Of a stretch of 51,278 bases of DNA, positions 17,985 through 27,523 are shown one piece after another. The notes under the pieces were generated by a model that worked only from the letters and a program-made list of their open reading frames with translations, had not been told where the DNA came from and did no database searches. Location of the stretch: positions 1 to 51,278 of the forward strand of contig JAQXDR010000085.1 in the NCBI GenBank assembly GCA_029251265.1, given 5' to 3'. The position numbers were made by a program, and so were the translations under genes. The stretch is from Pseudoprimorskyibacter sp. Its GTDB lineage: Bacteria; Pseudomonadota; Alphaproteobacteria; Rhodobacterales; Rhodobacteraceae. Positions within the stretch are counted from its first letter, which is position 1. Each line of letters opens with the position of its first letter.

Positions 17985-18845
17985 TCACAAAGTTTCAGCA
18001 AGCGCAGTCAGTCCTGTTCGGTAATCTGGGTATTTCAAAGACACCCCGAGCTCTGTTTTGATACGGTCGTTTCGAACACGTTTGCTTTCAGCATAAAAGC
18101 TGCGCGCCATTGCCGTCATTTCAGCGTGGTCAAAATCAACCTCGGGCGGGATCGGCAGCCTTAAAAGCTTTGCCGCATAAGCGATGACATCTTCGGGTGG
18201 GGCTGGCAGATCATCGCAAACATTGTAGATTGCTCCGGGGTTTGGCCGTTGCAGGGACGCCATCAAGGTCGTTGCAATATCTTCGACATGAATACGGCTG
18301 AAAACCTGGCCGGGTTTTACGATACGCCGCGCGGTTCCGGCCCGAACCTTGGCGAAAGGTCCACGACCCGGACCATAAATGCCGGCAAGCCGAAAAATAT
18401 GCACGGGCAAAGCCGGAATAGACGCCCAGGCCTGCTCTGCCTGCACGCGGGCGTGGCCGCGCGCCGTTCCGGGTGACGCCGGATCGGTTTCATCAACCCA
18501 TGCACCGCCCGTATCCCCGTAGACGGCCGTCGTAGACAGATAACCGACCCAGTCTAGATCCTTCGCCCTGTCACAAAGCGCCTTGGAAAGATGTGCAAGG
18601 CTCGGGTCACCGTCAGGCCCCGGACCTGCCGACACCAGCACATGGCTCGCCCGTGCAAGGGCTTGCATCAACGCCGCCGGCTCCCACTGGATCGGCTCTA
18701 CGCCCTGAGACATAAGCGACCCGCCGCGTGACAAATCGCGCACAGTGCCCAGCACGCGCCACCCCTGAGGCAGCAAGCGACGTGAGAGCGCAGCGGCGGT
18801 GTAGCCGTGCCCCAGCGTAAATAGCGTTCCCGAAGATTTCATCAC
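17985..18845 (-). CDS. SDR/NAD-dependent epimerase family protein (YeeZ-like)
   Basis: A 286-residue atypical short-chain dehydrogenase. The nucleotide-binding loop is LGHGYTAAALSRRL near the N-terminus, close to the GxGxxG of YeeZ-like and NAD(P)-binding epimerase proteins. STTAVYGDTGG holds the active-site region, and FRLAGIYGPGRGP and YNVCDDLP are typical of extended SDRs. Substrate unknown. It starts 6 bases after the stop of the class II aldolase gene, so the two are almost certainly co-transcribed with the TetR gene ahead of them. It converges with the TlpA-like gene. Confidence 0.82.
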   Translation of the reverse strand: MMKSSGTLFTLGHGYTAAALSRRLLPQGWRVLGTVRDLSRGGSLMSQGVEPIQWEPAALMQALARASHVLVSAGPGPDGDPSLAHLSKALCDRAKDLDWVGYLSTTAVYGDTGGAWVDETDPASPGTARGHARVQAEQAWASIPALPVHIFRLAGIYGPGRGPFAKVRAGTARRIVKPGQVFSRIHVEDIATTLMASLQRPNPGAIYNVCDDLPAPPEDVIAYAAKLLRLPIPPEVDFDHAEMTAMARSFYAESKRVRNDRIKTELGVSLKYPDYRTGLTALAETL

Positions 18846-18851
18846 AGTGCC

Positions 18852-19598
18852 TCAGGACGCATAGTCGCTGCCTTCATCATCCAGTATTGCCTTAAGCTCG
18901 ACCAAATGGCGTTGGTCTTGTTCGGGGTATGCTTCAATTTCTTGGGCTGTCTTTTCGGCGATATCATCAGGCAGAATGTTCAGTTTCATTCCCGTCTGCA
19001 GCGCCTTGATGTAGGTTTTTGCGGCACGTTCAAAGTAATACAGCCGGTTGAACGTATCGGCGACGGTATCGCCGATCACCATGACGCCGTGGTTGCCCAT
19101 GATCAGCACCTTTTTGCGGGGATCTTCCAACAATGCGGCACAGCGTGCGCCCTCTTCTTCAAACGCAAGTCCACCGTAGTGACTATCAATGGCAAAGCGG
19201 TTGAAGAACATAGCGCTGGTCTGATCAACAGGGGGCAGCCTTGGATCATCAAGGCAGGCCAGCACTGTCGCATAAACAGAATGCACGTGTATTGCGCAAC
19301 GCGCATGTGGACAGTGGCGATGCAATCCCCCATGTAGGCCCCAGGCTGTAGGATCCGGTGCATCGGGGCGTTCCATTGATGTCATGTCGTTTGCATCCAT
19401 CAGCAACAGATCCGATGCCTTGATCCGGGCAAAGTGCTTGAGGTTTGGGTTTATCAAGAATTTTGACCCATCATCGTTCACCGATAGGCTGAAATGGTTC
19501 GCAACACCTTCATGTAGATCCAACCGAGCGGTCCATCTAAAGGCAGCAGCCAAATCTACACGCTCCTGCCAGTGATCAATATTGGGTAGGTCTTTCAT
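18852..19598 (-). CDS. Class II aldolase/adducin family protein
   Basis: A 248-residue zinc-dependent class II aldolase/adducin domain protein. The metal ligands are probably the two histidines of IHVHSVYATV and His in MGNHGVMVIGD, with WGLHGGLHRHCPHARC just before. Members include fuculose-phosphate aldolase, ribulose-phosphate epimerase and decarboxylating relatives; adducin-type proteins without sugar phosphates also fall here, so substrate is open. The ATG has AAGGAG upstream. It is the middle gene of a TetR-aldolase-SDR set. Confidence 0.85.
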   Translation of the reverse strand: MKDLPNIDHWQERVDLAAAFRWTARLDLHEGVANHFSLSVNDDGSKFLINPNLKHFARIKASDLLLMDANDMTSMERPDAPDPTAWGLHGGLHRHCPHARCAIHVHSVYATVLACLDDPRLPPVDQTSAMFFNRFAIDSHYGGLAFEEEGARCAALLEDPRKKVLIMGNHGVMVIGDTVADTFNRLYYFERAAKTYIKALQTGMKLNILPDDIAEKTAQEIEAYPEQDQRHLVELKAILDDEGSDYAS

Positions 19599-19664
19599 AT
19601 CGAGGCTCCTTATAACTGATGTGGTCGGCGTTGGTATGCTTTGCCAACTGTGTCAAAACTCCGC

Positions 19665-20252
19665 TTAAACGGCAATTGTTGCAAAATGGTCTGTACCGCG
19701 GGACGGATGTACGACGCGCTTCAAGGTTGCGTCAACCGAAGCCGCCCGAGACGCAATCATTTGCGCCGATGGTGCTGCAAGATCACCCGTCAAACGCCGA
19801 AGCTCGGTATCTGACACACAAATCCCAAAAAACCATTCAACCATGACCTTTGGTGTCACATCTGGTACTGGAAGATGATCAAGGTGCTGCTGTGCCAATG
19901 GCAGCAGGGTTTGTGTGATCTGTGCCCGTGGCAAGACGATAGGAAGGTCATGTTTCAGAACATACCGCATAAACGCGATACGGTTTTCTGCAAGTAAATG
20001 CGTGAGTAAACAATCAGCCACTGCAATCCACGGATGATCTGGTCGCTGGCAGGCAAGCTTAAGATCGGCGATCATATTTTGTGTCAACACGGCCGCGATA
20101 TGACGGGCCAGCTCTGCCAATGAACCAAAGTGACACTCAGCCATATTGCCTGCAGCGCTCAAAATAGCTTTTGGGTCCAGATCTTTTTCATCGCCGACCA
20201 AAAGCAAGTCAATTGCTGCTTTGGTCTGTAGCTGTGAGCCACCCTGTTTCAT
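19665..20252 (-). CDS. TetR-like transcriptional regulator
   Basis: A 195-residue protein whose first 55 residues fit a shortened TetR DNA-binding domain: ILSAAGNMAECHFGSLAELARHI corresponds to the recognition helix and following YxxFxxKxxL segment. The rest is an all-helical ligand-binding-like region. The match to the TetR motif is diverged, so this is a moderate call. It probably controls the aldolase-SDR genes that follow (about 66 bases later) or the divergent amn gene, whose start lies 103 bases away. Confidence 0.6.
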   Translation of the reverse strand: MKQGGSQLQTKAAIDLLLVGDEKDLDPKAILSAAGNMAECHFGSLAELARHIAAVLTQNMIADLKLACQRPDHPWIAVADCLLTHLLAENRIAFMRYVLKHDLPIVLPRAQITQTLLPLAQQHLDHLPVPDVTPKVMVEWFFGICVSDTELRRLTGDLAAPSAQMIASRAASVDATLKRVVHPSRGTDHFATIAV

Positions 20253-20355
20253 TAAGCCCCCCGTATCTGCTGATGCTTGCCGTTTGCAGGTTGGCGCTTG
20301 AACATATCCGTTGATGCTGCCACGCTTGGTATAAATTCTATTGTAAGGCAGCAGT

Positions 20356-21840
20356 ATGCAAAGATATTCTCAATCACTCTCAATTGAAATTCCCGATACG
20401 CCAGCCACACAAACTTTTACGGATGCTGAAACTGCTGTCGATCATTTGACCACCTTGTATGACAACGCGACGCAGTTTCTGATTGATCGGTTCCGCTCAG
20501 CCATGTCGAACGGACACCCCGGTGTACGCTATCGTGCGTTTTATCCACAGGTGCGCCTTATTACCACGAGCTATGACAAAATGGACAGCCGCCTTAGCTT
20601 TGGCCATGTGTCTGAACCGGGAGAGCATTGCATAACGATTACAAGGCCGGACCTTTTTCGGGAATATCTTATTCAGCAGATTGGCCTGTTGATCCGCAAT
20701 CATGGCGTTCCTGTCCATATTTGTTCATCCGACACACCGATGCCCGTACATTTTGCAGTGGCACAAGACACGACACAGTCAGTGCCCCAAGATGGTGCAG
20801 CAGATTTCATCCTGCGCGATGTCTTTGATGTGCCAGATTTGGCAACAACCAATGACGACATCGTCAATGGTGTTGCATCGCCCGGCCCGAATGGCGAACG
20901 CCCCCTTGGACCCTTTACAGCACAGCGCGTGGACTATTCGCTGGCACGGCTGGCGCATTACACTGCCACCGATCCAGAACATTTCCAAAACCATGTGCTG
21001 TTCACCAACTATCAGTTTTATGTCAATGAATTCGAGACCTTTGCGCGTGAAATGTTGGCCGATCCTGACAGTGGCTACACCAGCTTTGTATCGACCGGTA
21101 ACATCGAGATAACAGACCCAAACACCCGCATCGCACCAATGGCCAAAATGCCTCAGATGCCGACGTATCACCTAAAGCGCGCCAACGGTGCGGGCATAAC
21201 GCTGGTCAACATCGGGGTCGGACCTTCTAACGCCAAAACAGCGACGGATCACATCGCCGTCTTGCGTCCGCATGCATGGCTGATGGTTGGCCACTGCGCC
21301 GGTCTGCGGGCATCACAATCGCTTGGAGATTTTGTCCTGGCCCATGCCTATCTGCGTGAAGACAAGGTTTTAGACGACGATTTGCCGGTCTGGGTGCCGA
21401 TTCCGGCCTTGGCCGAGATCCAGATCGCTCTGGAGTCCGCGGTTGCCGAAGAGACACAACTTGAAGGCTATGACCTCAAGCGTGTGATGCGCACGGGCAC
21501 CGTGGCCAGTCTGGACAACCGCAATTGGGAACTCAGAGAGCACTCTGGTCCCGTACAACGCCTAAGCCAAAGCCGCGCTGTTGCATTGGACATGGAGTCT
21601 GCGACAATTGCTGCGAACGGCTTTCGCTTTCGCGTGCCTTACGGGACCTTGTTATGCGTCAGCGACAAGCCTTTGCACGGCGAACTAAAGCTGCCGGGAA
21701 TGGCATCGGATTTCTACAAAACACAAGTTAGCCGACACTTGGCAATTGGTATTCGCGCTATGGAAAAGTTACGTGACACTCCCTTAGAACGCATACATAG
21801 CAGGAAGTTACGCAGTTTTGATGAAACCGCCTTTTTGTGA
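20356..21840 (+). CDS. amn: AMP nucleosidase
   Basis: Amn hydrolyses AMP to adenine and ribose 5-phosphate, limiting the AMP pool. The 494-residue length and the two-part layout fit the bacterial family: an N-terminal regulatory domain (YRAFYPQVRLITTSYDKMDSR) and a C-terminal nucleoside-phosphorylase-like domain (VNIGVGPSNAKTATDHIAVL, then WLMVGHCAGLRASQSLGDFV). The region ALDMESATIAANGFRFRVPYG contains the conserved DMES-type base and ribose site. It starts at ATG 20356 and is divergent from the TetR gene. The HU gene follows after about 165 bases. Confidence 0.94.
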   Translation: MQRYSQSLSIEIPDTPATQTFTDAETAVDHLTTLYDNATQFLIDRFRSAMSNGHPGVRYRAFYPQVRLITTSYDKMDSRLSFGHVSEPGEHCITITRPDLFREYLIQQIGLLIRNHGVPVHICSSDTPMPVHFAVAQDTTQSVPQDGAADFILRDVFDVPDLATTNDDIVNGVASPGPNGERPLGPFTAQRVDYSLARLAHYTATDPEHFQNHVLFTNYQFYVNEFETFAREMLADPDSGYTSFVSTGNIEITDPNTRIAPMAKMPQMPTYHLKRANGAGITLVNIGVGPSNAKTATDHIAVLRPHAWLMVGHCAGLRASQSLGDFVLAHAYLREDKVLDDDLPVWVPIPALAEIQIALESAVAEETQLEGYDLKRVMRTGTVASLDNRNWELREHSGPVQRLSQSRAVALDMESATIAANGFRFRVPYGTLLCVSDKPLHGELKLPGMASDFYKTQVSRHLAIGIRAMEKLRDTPLERIHSRKLRSFDETAFL

Positions 21841-22005
21841 TGCTCTTTTGGGAAGGCGTTTGTCGCATATGTGACAAAACTCCCATATCACATCATTTTT
21901 TGATATATTTTGCGTTCGGTTGAAAATCCTACGTTGTCAATTGCCACCGAGGGCCGTTAGGTTCCGTTCAATATGCCCCGGAGAGGGCCACGAGGAGCAC
22001 CTGCA

Positions 22006-22290
22006 ATGAGTAAACCCATGACAAAGACCGAACTGATCAATGCACTTTCCGAGGAATTAGGCTCGGATAAAAAAACTGCTGCCGCAACGCTTGACGCTGT
22101 AGCCGCGGTAGTCACGCGCACGGTCGCAGAGGGTGGCGCCGTAACGTTGCCAGGCCTCGGAAAATTTTACTGCCGCGAGCGCCCAGAGCGCATGGTACGT
22201 AACCCGGCAACCGGCGAACAAATGTCCAAAGAAGCTGACAAGCAGGTTAAGGTGACCATCGCCAAGGCTTTGAAAGACAGCGTAAACTAA
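22006..22290 (+). CDS. HU-family DNA-binding protein
   Basis: A 94-residue HU/IHF family nucleoid protein: MTKTELINALSEELGSDKKT helical base, the beta-arm GAVTLPGLGKFYCRERPERM and the arm-tip proline in VRNPATGEQ. The C-terminal KVTIAKALKD matches HU. The start at 22006 has GAGGAG 8 bases upstream; a start at 21973 would add an unlikely extension. The variant arm residues (YCRERPERMVRNP) place it nearer HU than IHF. A strong terminator follows. Confidence 0.9.
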   Translation: MSKPMTKTELINALSEELGSDKKTAAATLDAVAAVVTRTVAEGGAVTLPGLGKFYCRERPERMVRNPATGEQMSKEADKQVKVTIAKALKDSVN

Positions 22291-22303
22291 TTCTCTATCC
22301 GCT

Positions 22304-22334
22304 CGCCCGGCCAGACATGCTGGGCGGGCGTTTC
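22304..22334 (+). terminator. Intrinsic terminator of the HU gene
   Basis: CGCCCGGCCAG and CTGGGCGGGCG form an 11-base stem with one mismatch around ACATG, followed by TTT. It begins 14 bases after the HU stop. Confidence 0.8.
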
Positions 22335-22416
22335 TGCCTCGGCAGCGACAGATTCAGTGCTTTGTTTTTTCACAGAGCTGCTCGAGAGCATCTGAGCATG
22401 TCTACTCAATTAGCAA

Positions 22417-24060
22417 TCAGCTCTCAGTATAGTCTTTGCAAACCGCACCTTCATACGCGGCAAACAAGTCGTGGGACACCTCACTGCCGTCTGCAAGAAA
22501 CGGCAAGATACCCTGACGCATTGATTTACCGCGCGCAGCCGCGATGTCAGGATCAGACATCGTGACACGTTGCGACATGCGTCTACCCCATTGCGCCAAA
22601 GAGCCGTACAAACGATCAATGACATCAGAGTGCGCACATTCCTTTCCAAGATCATGAAATTCCTCTGGATCGCATTCCAGATCAAACAGCATCGGGCGGA
22701 ATCCTCCCTCTGCGTGCATTAACTTATAGCGTCCGTCAAATACCATAAATAACCGCGCGTCCCGCGGCTCTAAACCAAGGTCCACGGCCTGCGATGATGT
22801 TGAATAATCGAATTCGCTGATGACATACTGTCGCCAATCTGTGGGTGGCTTTGCATGCAGCCACGGCATCAATGATCGTCCCTCCAGGATATGCGCAGGA
22901 ACCTCGCCACCTGCGAATTCGACAAAGGTCGGGGCAAGATCAATCGCTTCGACCAAGGCATCACAAGTGGTTCCGCGTGTTGTATCGGCCTCGCTTCGGG
23001 GGTCGCAAATGATTAAGGGGATTTTAACAGACTGGTCGTGGAACAAATCCTTTTCGCCCAGCCAGTGATCACCCAGATAATCGCCGTGATCCGAAGTCAA
23101 AACGATCAGTGTCTGATCCATTTGCCCGATCGCCTCGAGATGATCCAAAAGACGGCCCAACTGATCATCGGCTTGTTTGATTAAACCCATATATGCCGGC
23201 ACAACCTTATCGCGGACATCGTCTTGTGTGAACGCCGCAGCGATACTGTTGCCCATGTAGGCGCCATAAACCGGGTGGGGGTTGTCTTTTTCAACCAGAT
23301 TTCGGACCGGTGCAAGCACGTGGCTGGCGTCGAACATATTGTGATAGGGGGCTGGCACAATATAGGGCCAATGCGGCTTGATATAGCTTACATGGGCACA
23401 CCATGGACCCTGAACCTGATCCAGAAACTGGATCGCCTGTGTGGTCAGCCACGGGGTTTCGCTATCTTCTTCGCGGATATTGGCAGGCCGGTCTGCATTT
23501 TTCAGAATCCAGCCAGAGGCCGCCTGCCCGTCTTTTATCCCGGCATTGGCATAGTTTGCCCACGGATTGTCCCCCTCATAGCCCTGTGCATTCAAATAAG
23601 CGTTATAAGGCGACCGGTTGGGGTCATAAAACCCATCAGGACCCTATCCATGCAGTCCGTCATCACGCACCCAGGTGTCAAACCCGCATTCTGCCTGTCG
23701 TGCGCCAATGACGCTATCTCTGGACAATCCCAGACGCGCCATTCCCTCGGCATCCACGCGCATATGGGTCTTGCCCAAAAGCCAGCAATCCATATCCAGC
23801 TTGCGCAAATGATCTCCAATCGTTTGTTCGCCAACGCGCAAAGGGTAGCCATTCATCTGCGCACCGTGGCTGTTGCAATAACGCCCTGTGTAAAAAGACA
23901 TCCGGCTTGCCCCACAAATGGGCGACTGCACATAGGCGTTGGTAAAGCGCACACCGCGTTTTGCAATCCGATCAAAATTTGGAGTGTCCAAATACGGGTG
24001 CCCTGCGCAGCTTAGATAATCAAACCGCAGCTGGTCATACATGATGAATAAGATGTTCAT
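22417..24060 (-). pseudogene. Sulfatase family gene interrupted by one in-frame amber codon
   Basis: The frame runs from ATG 24060 to the stop at 22417, 547 codons, broken once by a TAG at 23644-23646 (codon 139). Upstream and downstream parts are both intact and in the same frame: DDGLHG, stop, GPDGFYDPNRSPYNAYL. The protein is a sulfatase or phosphonate monoester hydrolase-type enzyme: an N-terminal metal site (MYDQLRFDYL), the formylglycine site CGASR at Cys49, and downstream VLTSDHGDYLGDHWLGEKDL with the second metal and lysine residues. Without readthrough the second half cannot be made from this start. The most likely original codon is CAG (Gln). It could be a recent pseudogene, a sequencing error or a readthrough gene. 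No anaerobic sulfatase-maturing enzyme gene is nearby. Confidence 0.75.
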
Positions 24061-24171
24061 AACGCCCCCAAACAGTGTGGATTCACCTGATCGCGTTATC
24101 CAAACAGATGCAAGGAAATGCATCCGGTTATGATACGAAACCGGTCATTTATCAGGTTTCAGTAGGGTCAT

Positions 24172-24366
24172 TCAAAGCCTGCCCCAGCCGGAAACCGTCA
24201 ACCCCTTTCCAGTGACAAGTCTGGCAATATCGTCAGTCTCTTCAATCTGGATAAGAGCCGTGTCCTTTGCAAACAGCTCAGCCGAGCGGGGCATATCACG
24301 AACATTCACTGCGCCTGGCGCCAGCGCGTCAACGCGAATTCCCTCCTTGCCCAATTCTTTCACCAT
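24172..24366 (-). pseudogene. SDR oxidoreductase C-terminal fragment
   Basis: About 64 codons match only the end of an SDR (FabG-like) enzyme: VKELGKEGIRVDALAPGAVN, then ELFAKDTALIQIEETDDIAR and TGKGLTVSGWGRL, which corresponds to the usual C-terminal strand. The Rossmann fold and the Ser-Tyr-Lys catalytic residues are missing; coding character stops abruptly near 24366-24380. It sits just upstream of the broken sulfatase on the same strand and is a deletion remnant. Confidence 0.7.
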
Positions 24367-25115
24367 TGCACATGGCCAAAGTTTAAGCGCAGGCTTGCAG
24401 GGTGTGTAACTGGCAGCTTTTTTGGTGGCACAACGAATTGATCGATAAAATGTCCAAAATTGGGGCCCCGGATTTCAAACGTGCAAGCTCTGCTGCGAGA
24501 CGCTCGCTTGTGACGCAAAGGTCTAGGTCCAGAAACGTTCGGCAACGATTTGTATGAATTTTTCCCTTCAGGGAATGCCTTGGCCAAATCAAGTACTGTT
24601 TACCATAAACGCTTATCCATCAAGTTTGGTCACTATCCTTTCACGGCACACTGCCCACCTTCCAGATTTTTGCAAGGTTAGACGGGATCGTAAATATGCG
24701 TTCAGGCAAACCGGATGGCTGTGTTACAGTCCAGACAATTTGCACGTTACAGCAGGTAGACAGGGTCCACGCATTGGTCACGCCATTGCCGCAACAGCCG
24801 CTTTGGGACCACAGTTTTTCAGGTATGCTCCTTTTTTTAACCGTCTCTATCAATGCAAAGCATGACTGGTTTTACAAAGCCATGACGTTCCAGGGACGCA
24901 CTGATCAAGCCGACAAGACGCACTTCTGAGGCGTGGGCTAAAGGTGTCTACCCACTCAGCCGACGCCCAAACAACCTATTTGTTCATCGCCACAGGCAGA
25001 ATGAAGTCGTCATGTGATCGATACGATGGAATTCATTGCCCAGCCAAAAGCACATGTTTTGACCGGACGAAACGTCGGTGTATATCAGCGATCGCGGCTA
25101 TCCCAAACTGCCCGA
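24367..25115. other. 749-base gene-poor stretch
   Basis: Between the SDR fragment and the flotillin-like gene I see only short overlapping open frames on both strands with no motif I recognise (for example minus 24383-24592 and plus 24944-25285) and no ribosome sites. It is likely a degraded region continuing the dead sulfatase/SDR block. Confidence 0.4.
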
Positions 25116-26771
25116 TCAATCATCTTTTTGTGGTTGCGGTGTTTTCTGGGCGGCCGCATCGTCCATCAATCCGGAGGTTACACCGGCCAGACCGCCATCC
25201 AGCGACACGCCCAGCTCTTCTCCCAGTTTTTTCATCGCAGGCAGTTGCACAGCCATGCCCAGAATACTGTCCAAGGCCTGATTGACCGGAGCTTTATCTG
25301 CTCCTGCACTGCCGCCAGTGACACCGCCACCCATGCCTGTCACCTGATGGATACGGATGGTGTCGATCTTTTCAGCAGGCTTGACCATTTGTTCGACCAC
25401 CGCTGGCAAAGCCTCAAGACGGGCCATGGTAACCTTCATATCCACAATCGCCTGCGCGATTGCATTTTCAGCTTCAACGATGGCACGCCGTCCTTCGGCT
25501 TCGGCCAGCAAGTCGGCTTTTTTTGCATGGGCATTAATCGTTATGGCGTCAGCTTCTGCCTGGGCTTCTTCGCGGCGCGCCTGTGCCCGATCCTCGGCAG
25601 CTTCACGCTCTGCCTGCGCCTGCAGCTTGACCCGTGTCGCTTCGCGTTCGGCTTCACGCGTGGCCTCGATCAGGGCAATCTGCTTGTCTCTTTCTGCCAC
25701 AGCAACAGTGCGTTCTGTTTCGATTTTTTCTGACGCCTTGGTCGCCTCGGCACGCGCAAGGTCCGCCGAGGCCCGTGCCCGGCTTTCTTCTTCGGACTTT
25801 TGCGCAATCACAATCTGACGTTCTTGATCTGCGACCTCAAGCTCTCGATCGCGACTGATTTCAGCGTCCCGGATGGTCCGTTCGCGGGCAATTTCAGCCG
25901 CGCGAATATTTTCCTCACGGGCGATCCGGGCGCGCTCTTTTTCGCGCGAGCTGTCTTCGTTACGGCGCGCAATCTCGGCCTCTTGTGCGGCACGCAAAAC
26001 GGCGAGGTCCTGCGCCTGTGCAATTGCGGCCTCTTTCTCTTCACGTTCAATTCCCAGACGTTGACGTTCGGCCTCCATCCCGGCGCGGCGCACGGCAACC
26101 TCAGCTTCAGCGTCGATTTGCGCGCGCTCTTTCTTGGATGTTGCAATCACCTCGGCCAATTTGCGCATGCCAACGGCATTGAAGGCATTGTTTTCATCCA
26201 AAGCTTCAAACGGCGTCTGATCCAGCGCCGTCAGTGACACGCTTTCCAGTTCCAAGCCGTTTTTCAACAAATCCTCGCTGACGGCATTTTGCACTTGCTG
26301 CACGAATTCCGCGCGGTTTTCATGCAATTCGTCCATTGTGAGCCGTGCCGCTACCGCACGCAGACCGTCGACCAGCTTGCCTTCAATCATTTCACGCAAC
26401 GCATCAATATCAAAGGTGCGCGACCCCAATGTCTGGGCTGAGCGACTGATCCCGTCGTTGGTAGCATTTACACTGACGTAGAATTCAACGCCAACGTCTA
26501 CCCGCATTCTGTCCCGCGTGATCAATGCGCCATCCGCAGAACGCCGCACCTCCAACCGCAGAGTTTTCATATTCACAGGCGTCACATCGTGCAGCATGGG
26601 CACGACCAGCGCCATGCCATCCATAATGACTTTGCGTCCCCCCGCGCCTGTTCTAACAAGACTGACTTCGCGTGTTGCGCGCTTGATCAACCGTGACACC
26701 ACCAAGGCGACAAAAACGAAAAAGACCAGAACGGTCACAATTAAAATTCCAAATGACATCAACGCGTCCAT
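25116..26771 (-). CDS. Flotillin-like membrane scaffold (YqiK type)
   Basis: A 551-residue flotillin/SPFH protein. An N-terminal membrane segment (FGILIVTVLVFFVFVALVV) precedes an SPFH domain (residues 30-200, with MKTLRLEVRRSADGALITRD). A very long charged coiled coil rich in Glu, Arg and Ala follows (residues about 210-430), then a Gly/Ala-rich C-terminal tail with VTGMGGGVTGG. Flotillins organise membrane microdomains as large oligomers. The gene lies 29 bases after a YqiJ-like gene, the usual yqiJ-yqiK arrangement, where YqiJ is an NfeD-like partner; co-function is inferred from that pairing. The ATG has AAAGG upstream. Confidence 0.88.
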   Translation of the reverse strand: MDALMSFGILIVTVLVFFVFVALVVSRLIKRATREVSLVRTGAGGRKVIMDGMALVVPMLHDVTPVNMKTLRLEVRRSADGALITRDRMRVDVGVEFYVSVNATNDGISRSAQTLGSRTFDIDALREMIEGKLVDGLRAVAARLTMDELHENRAEFVQQVQNAVSEDLLKNGLELESVSLTALDQTPFEALDENNAFNAVGMRKLAEVIATSKKERAQIDAEAEVAVRRAGMEAERQRLGIEREEKEAAIAQAQDLAVLRAAQEAEIARRNEDSSREKERARIAREENIRAAEIARERTIRDAEISRDRELEVADQERQIVIAQKSEEESRARASADLARAEATKASEKIETERTVAVAERDKQIALIEATREAEREATRVKLQAQAEREAAEDRAQARREEAQAEADAITINAHAKKADLLAEAEGRRAIVEAENAIAQAIVDMKVTMARLEALPAVVEQMVKPAEKIDTIRIHQVTGMGGGVTGGSAGADKAPVNQALDSILGMAVQLPAMKKLGEELGVSLDGGLAGVTSGLMDDAAAQKTPQPQKDD

Positions 26772-26800
26772 CTTTGAACCTTTCTAAAATCAGAAACTAA

Positions 26801-27523
26801 TCAGCTGTCCGAGATTGCCACCAACCGATGGCGTTTGGTTGGACGATGATAAAGCACCAGTACATCCGTGCCAGCGGGTATCACATCACCATCTTTGTGG
26901 GGTTCAGCCCTGAGATGGTGCGTGTTTCCATACCCATCACGCACCCGCACCTCAGCAGGCTGGTCACGGCGTGCCACGCCCTGCGTCACGATACCACGGC
27001 GCGATCCAAGCTGCCTGATCGTCACGGCTGATGTCTGCGTCTGCGGCAATAGCCGACCCAACAGGCGCGCAAACCGACCTGTGACACCAAAGCTCACAAC
27101 CGCAGCCAAAGGCGCGACCAACCAGACTGGCCAAGGCCCCGTCGCCTGCAACAAAATGCCGGTAACGCCGAAACTCGATAGCGCAGCCCCGAGCCAGATC
27201 ACAAAAGGCACATGGCCCAGCCCCAAAAGCCCCAAACCGCCTTGACCGGCAGGATCTGCGCCGACCGAGATCAGGTCCAGACCCGTTTTTGCATCGGCCA
27301 GGTCGAAATCGCTGATATCAATTCCTGTCAGATCAGGTCCATCAATATCGATGGCGCCAAAACCCGACATATCCGGTGCGTCCAGATCAATATCTGCATC
27401 ACTCTCTGCAAATATCATTGTCCCGCCCAATAAAAGAGCGATTAACTCAAGCAAGAACAGTCCACCAAACAGACCTAATGCCACCGTAAACGGGAATAAC
27501 GAGGGACCTAACAAACCTGACAT
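26801..27523 (-). CDS. YqiJ-like membrane protein with C-terminal OB fold
   Basis: A 240-residue inner-membrane protein that pairs with the flotillin-like gene. Residues 1-35 carry the first membrane segment (LFPFTVALGLFGGLFLLELIALLLGG). An Asp-rich insert follows (residues about 38-88, with AIDIDGPDLTGIDISDFDLA), then further hydrophobic segments (VPFVIWLGAALSSFGVTGIL, then WLVAPLAAVVSFGVTG) and a C-terminal NfeD/OB-like beta domain (RRGIVTQGVARRDQPAEVRV). The start at 27523 has GAGGGAG upstream; the longer frame lacks a site. The acidic loop could sit on the periplasmic face and bind cations, which is speculation. Confidence 0.82.
   Translation of the reverse strand: MSGLLGPSLFPFTVALGLFGGLFLLELIALLLGGTMIFAESDADIDLDAPDMSGFGAIDIDGPDLTGIDISDFDLADAKTGLDLISVGADPAGQGGLGLLGLGHVPFVIWLGAALSSFGVTGILLQATGPWPVWLVAPLAAVVSFGVTGRFARLLGRLLPQTQTSAVTIRQLGSRRGIVTQGVARRDQPAEVRVRDGYGNTHHLRAEPHKDGDVIPAGTDVLVLYHRPTKRHRLVAISDS

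Noticed and set aside
23644-23646. Programmed pyrrolysine or selenocysteine decoding at the sulfatase stop
   Set aside because: The codon is UAG, not UGA, and no pyl genes or downstream insertion structure are visible; kept only as a remote possibility.
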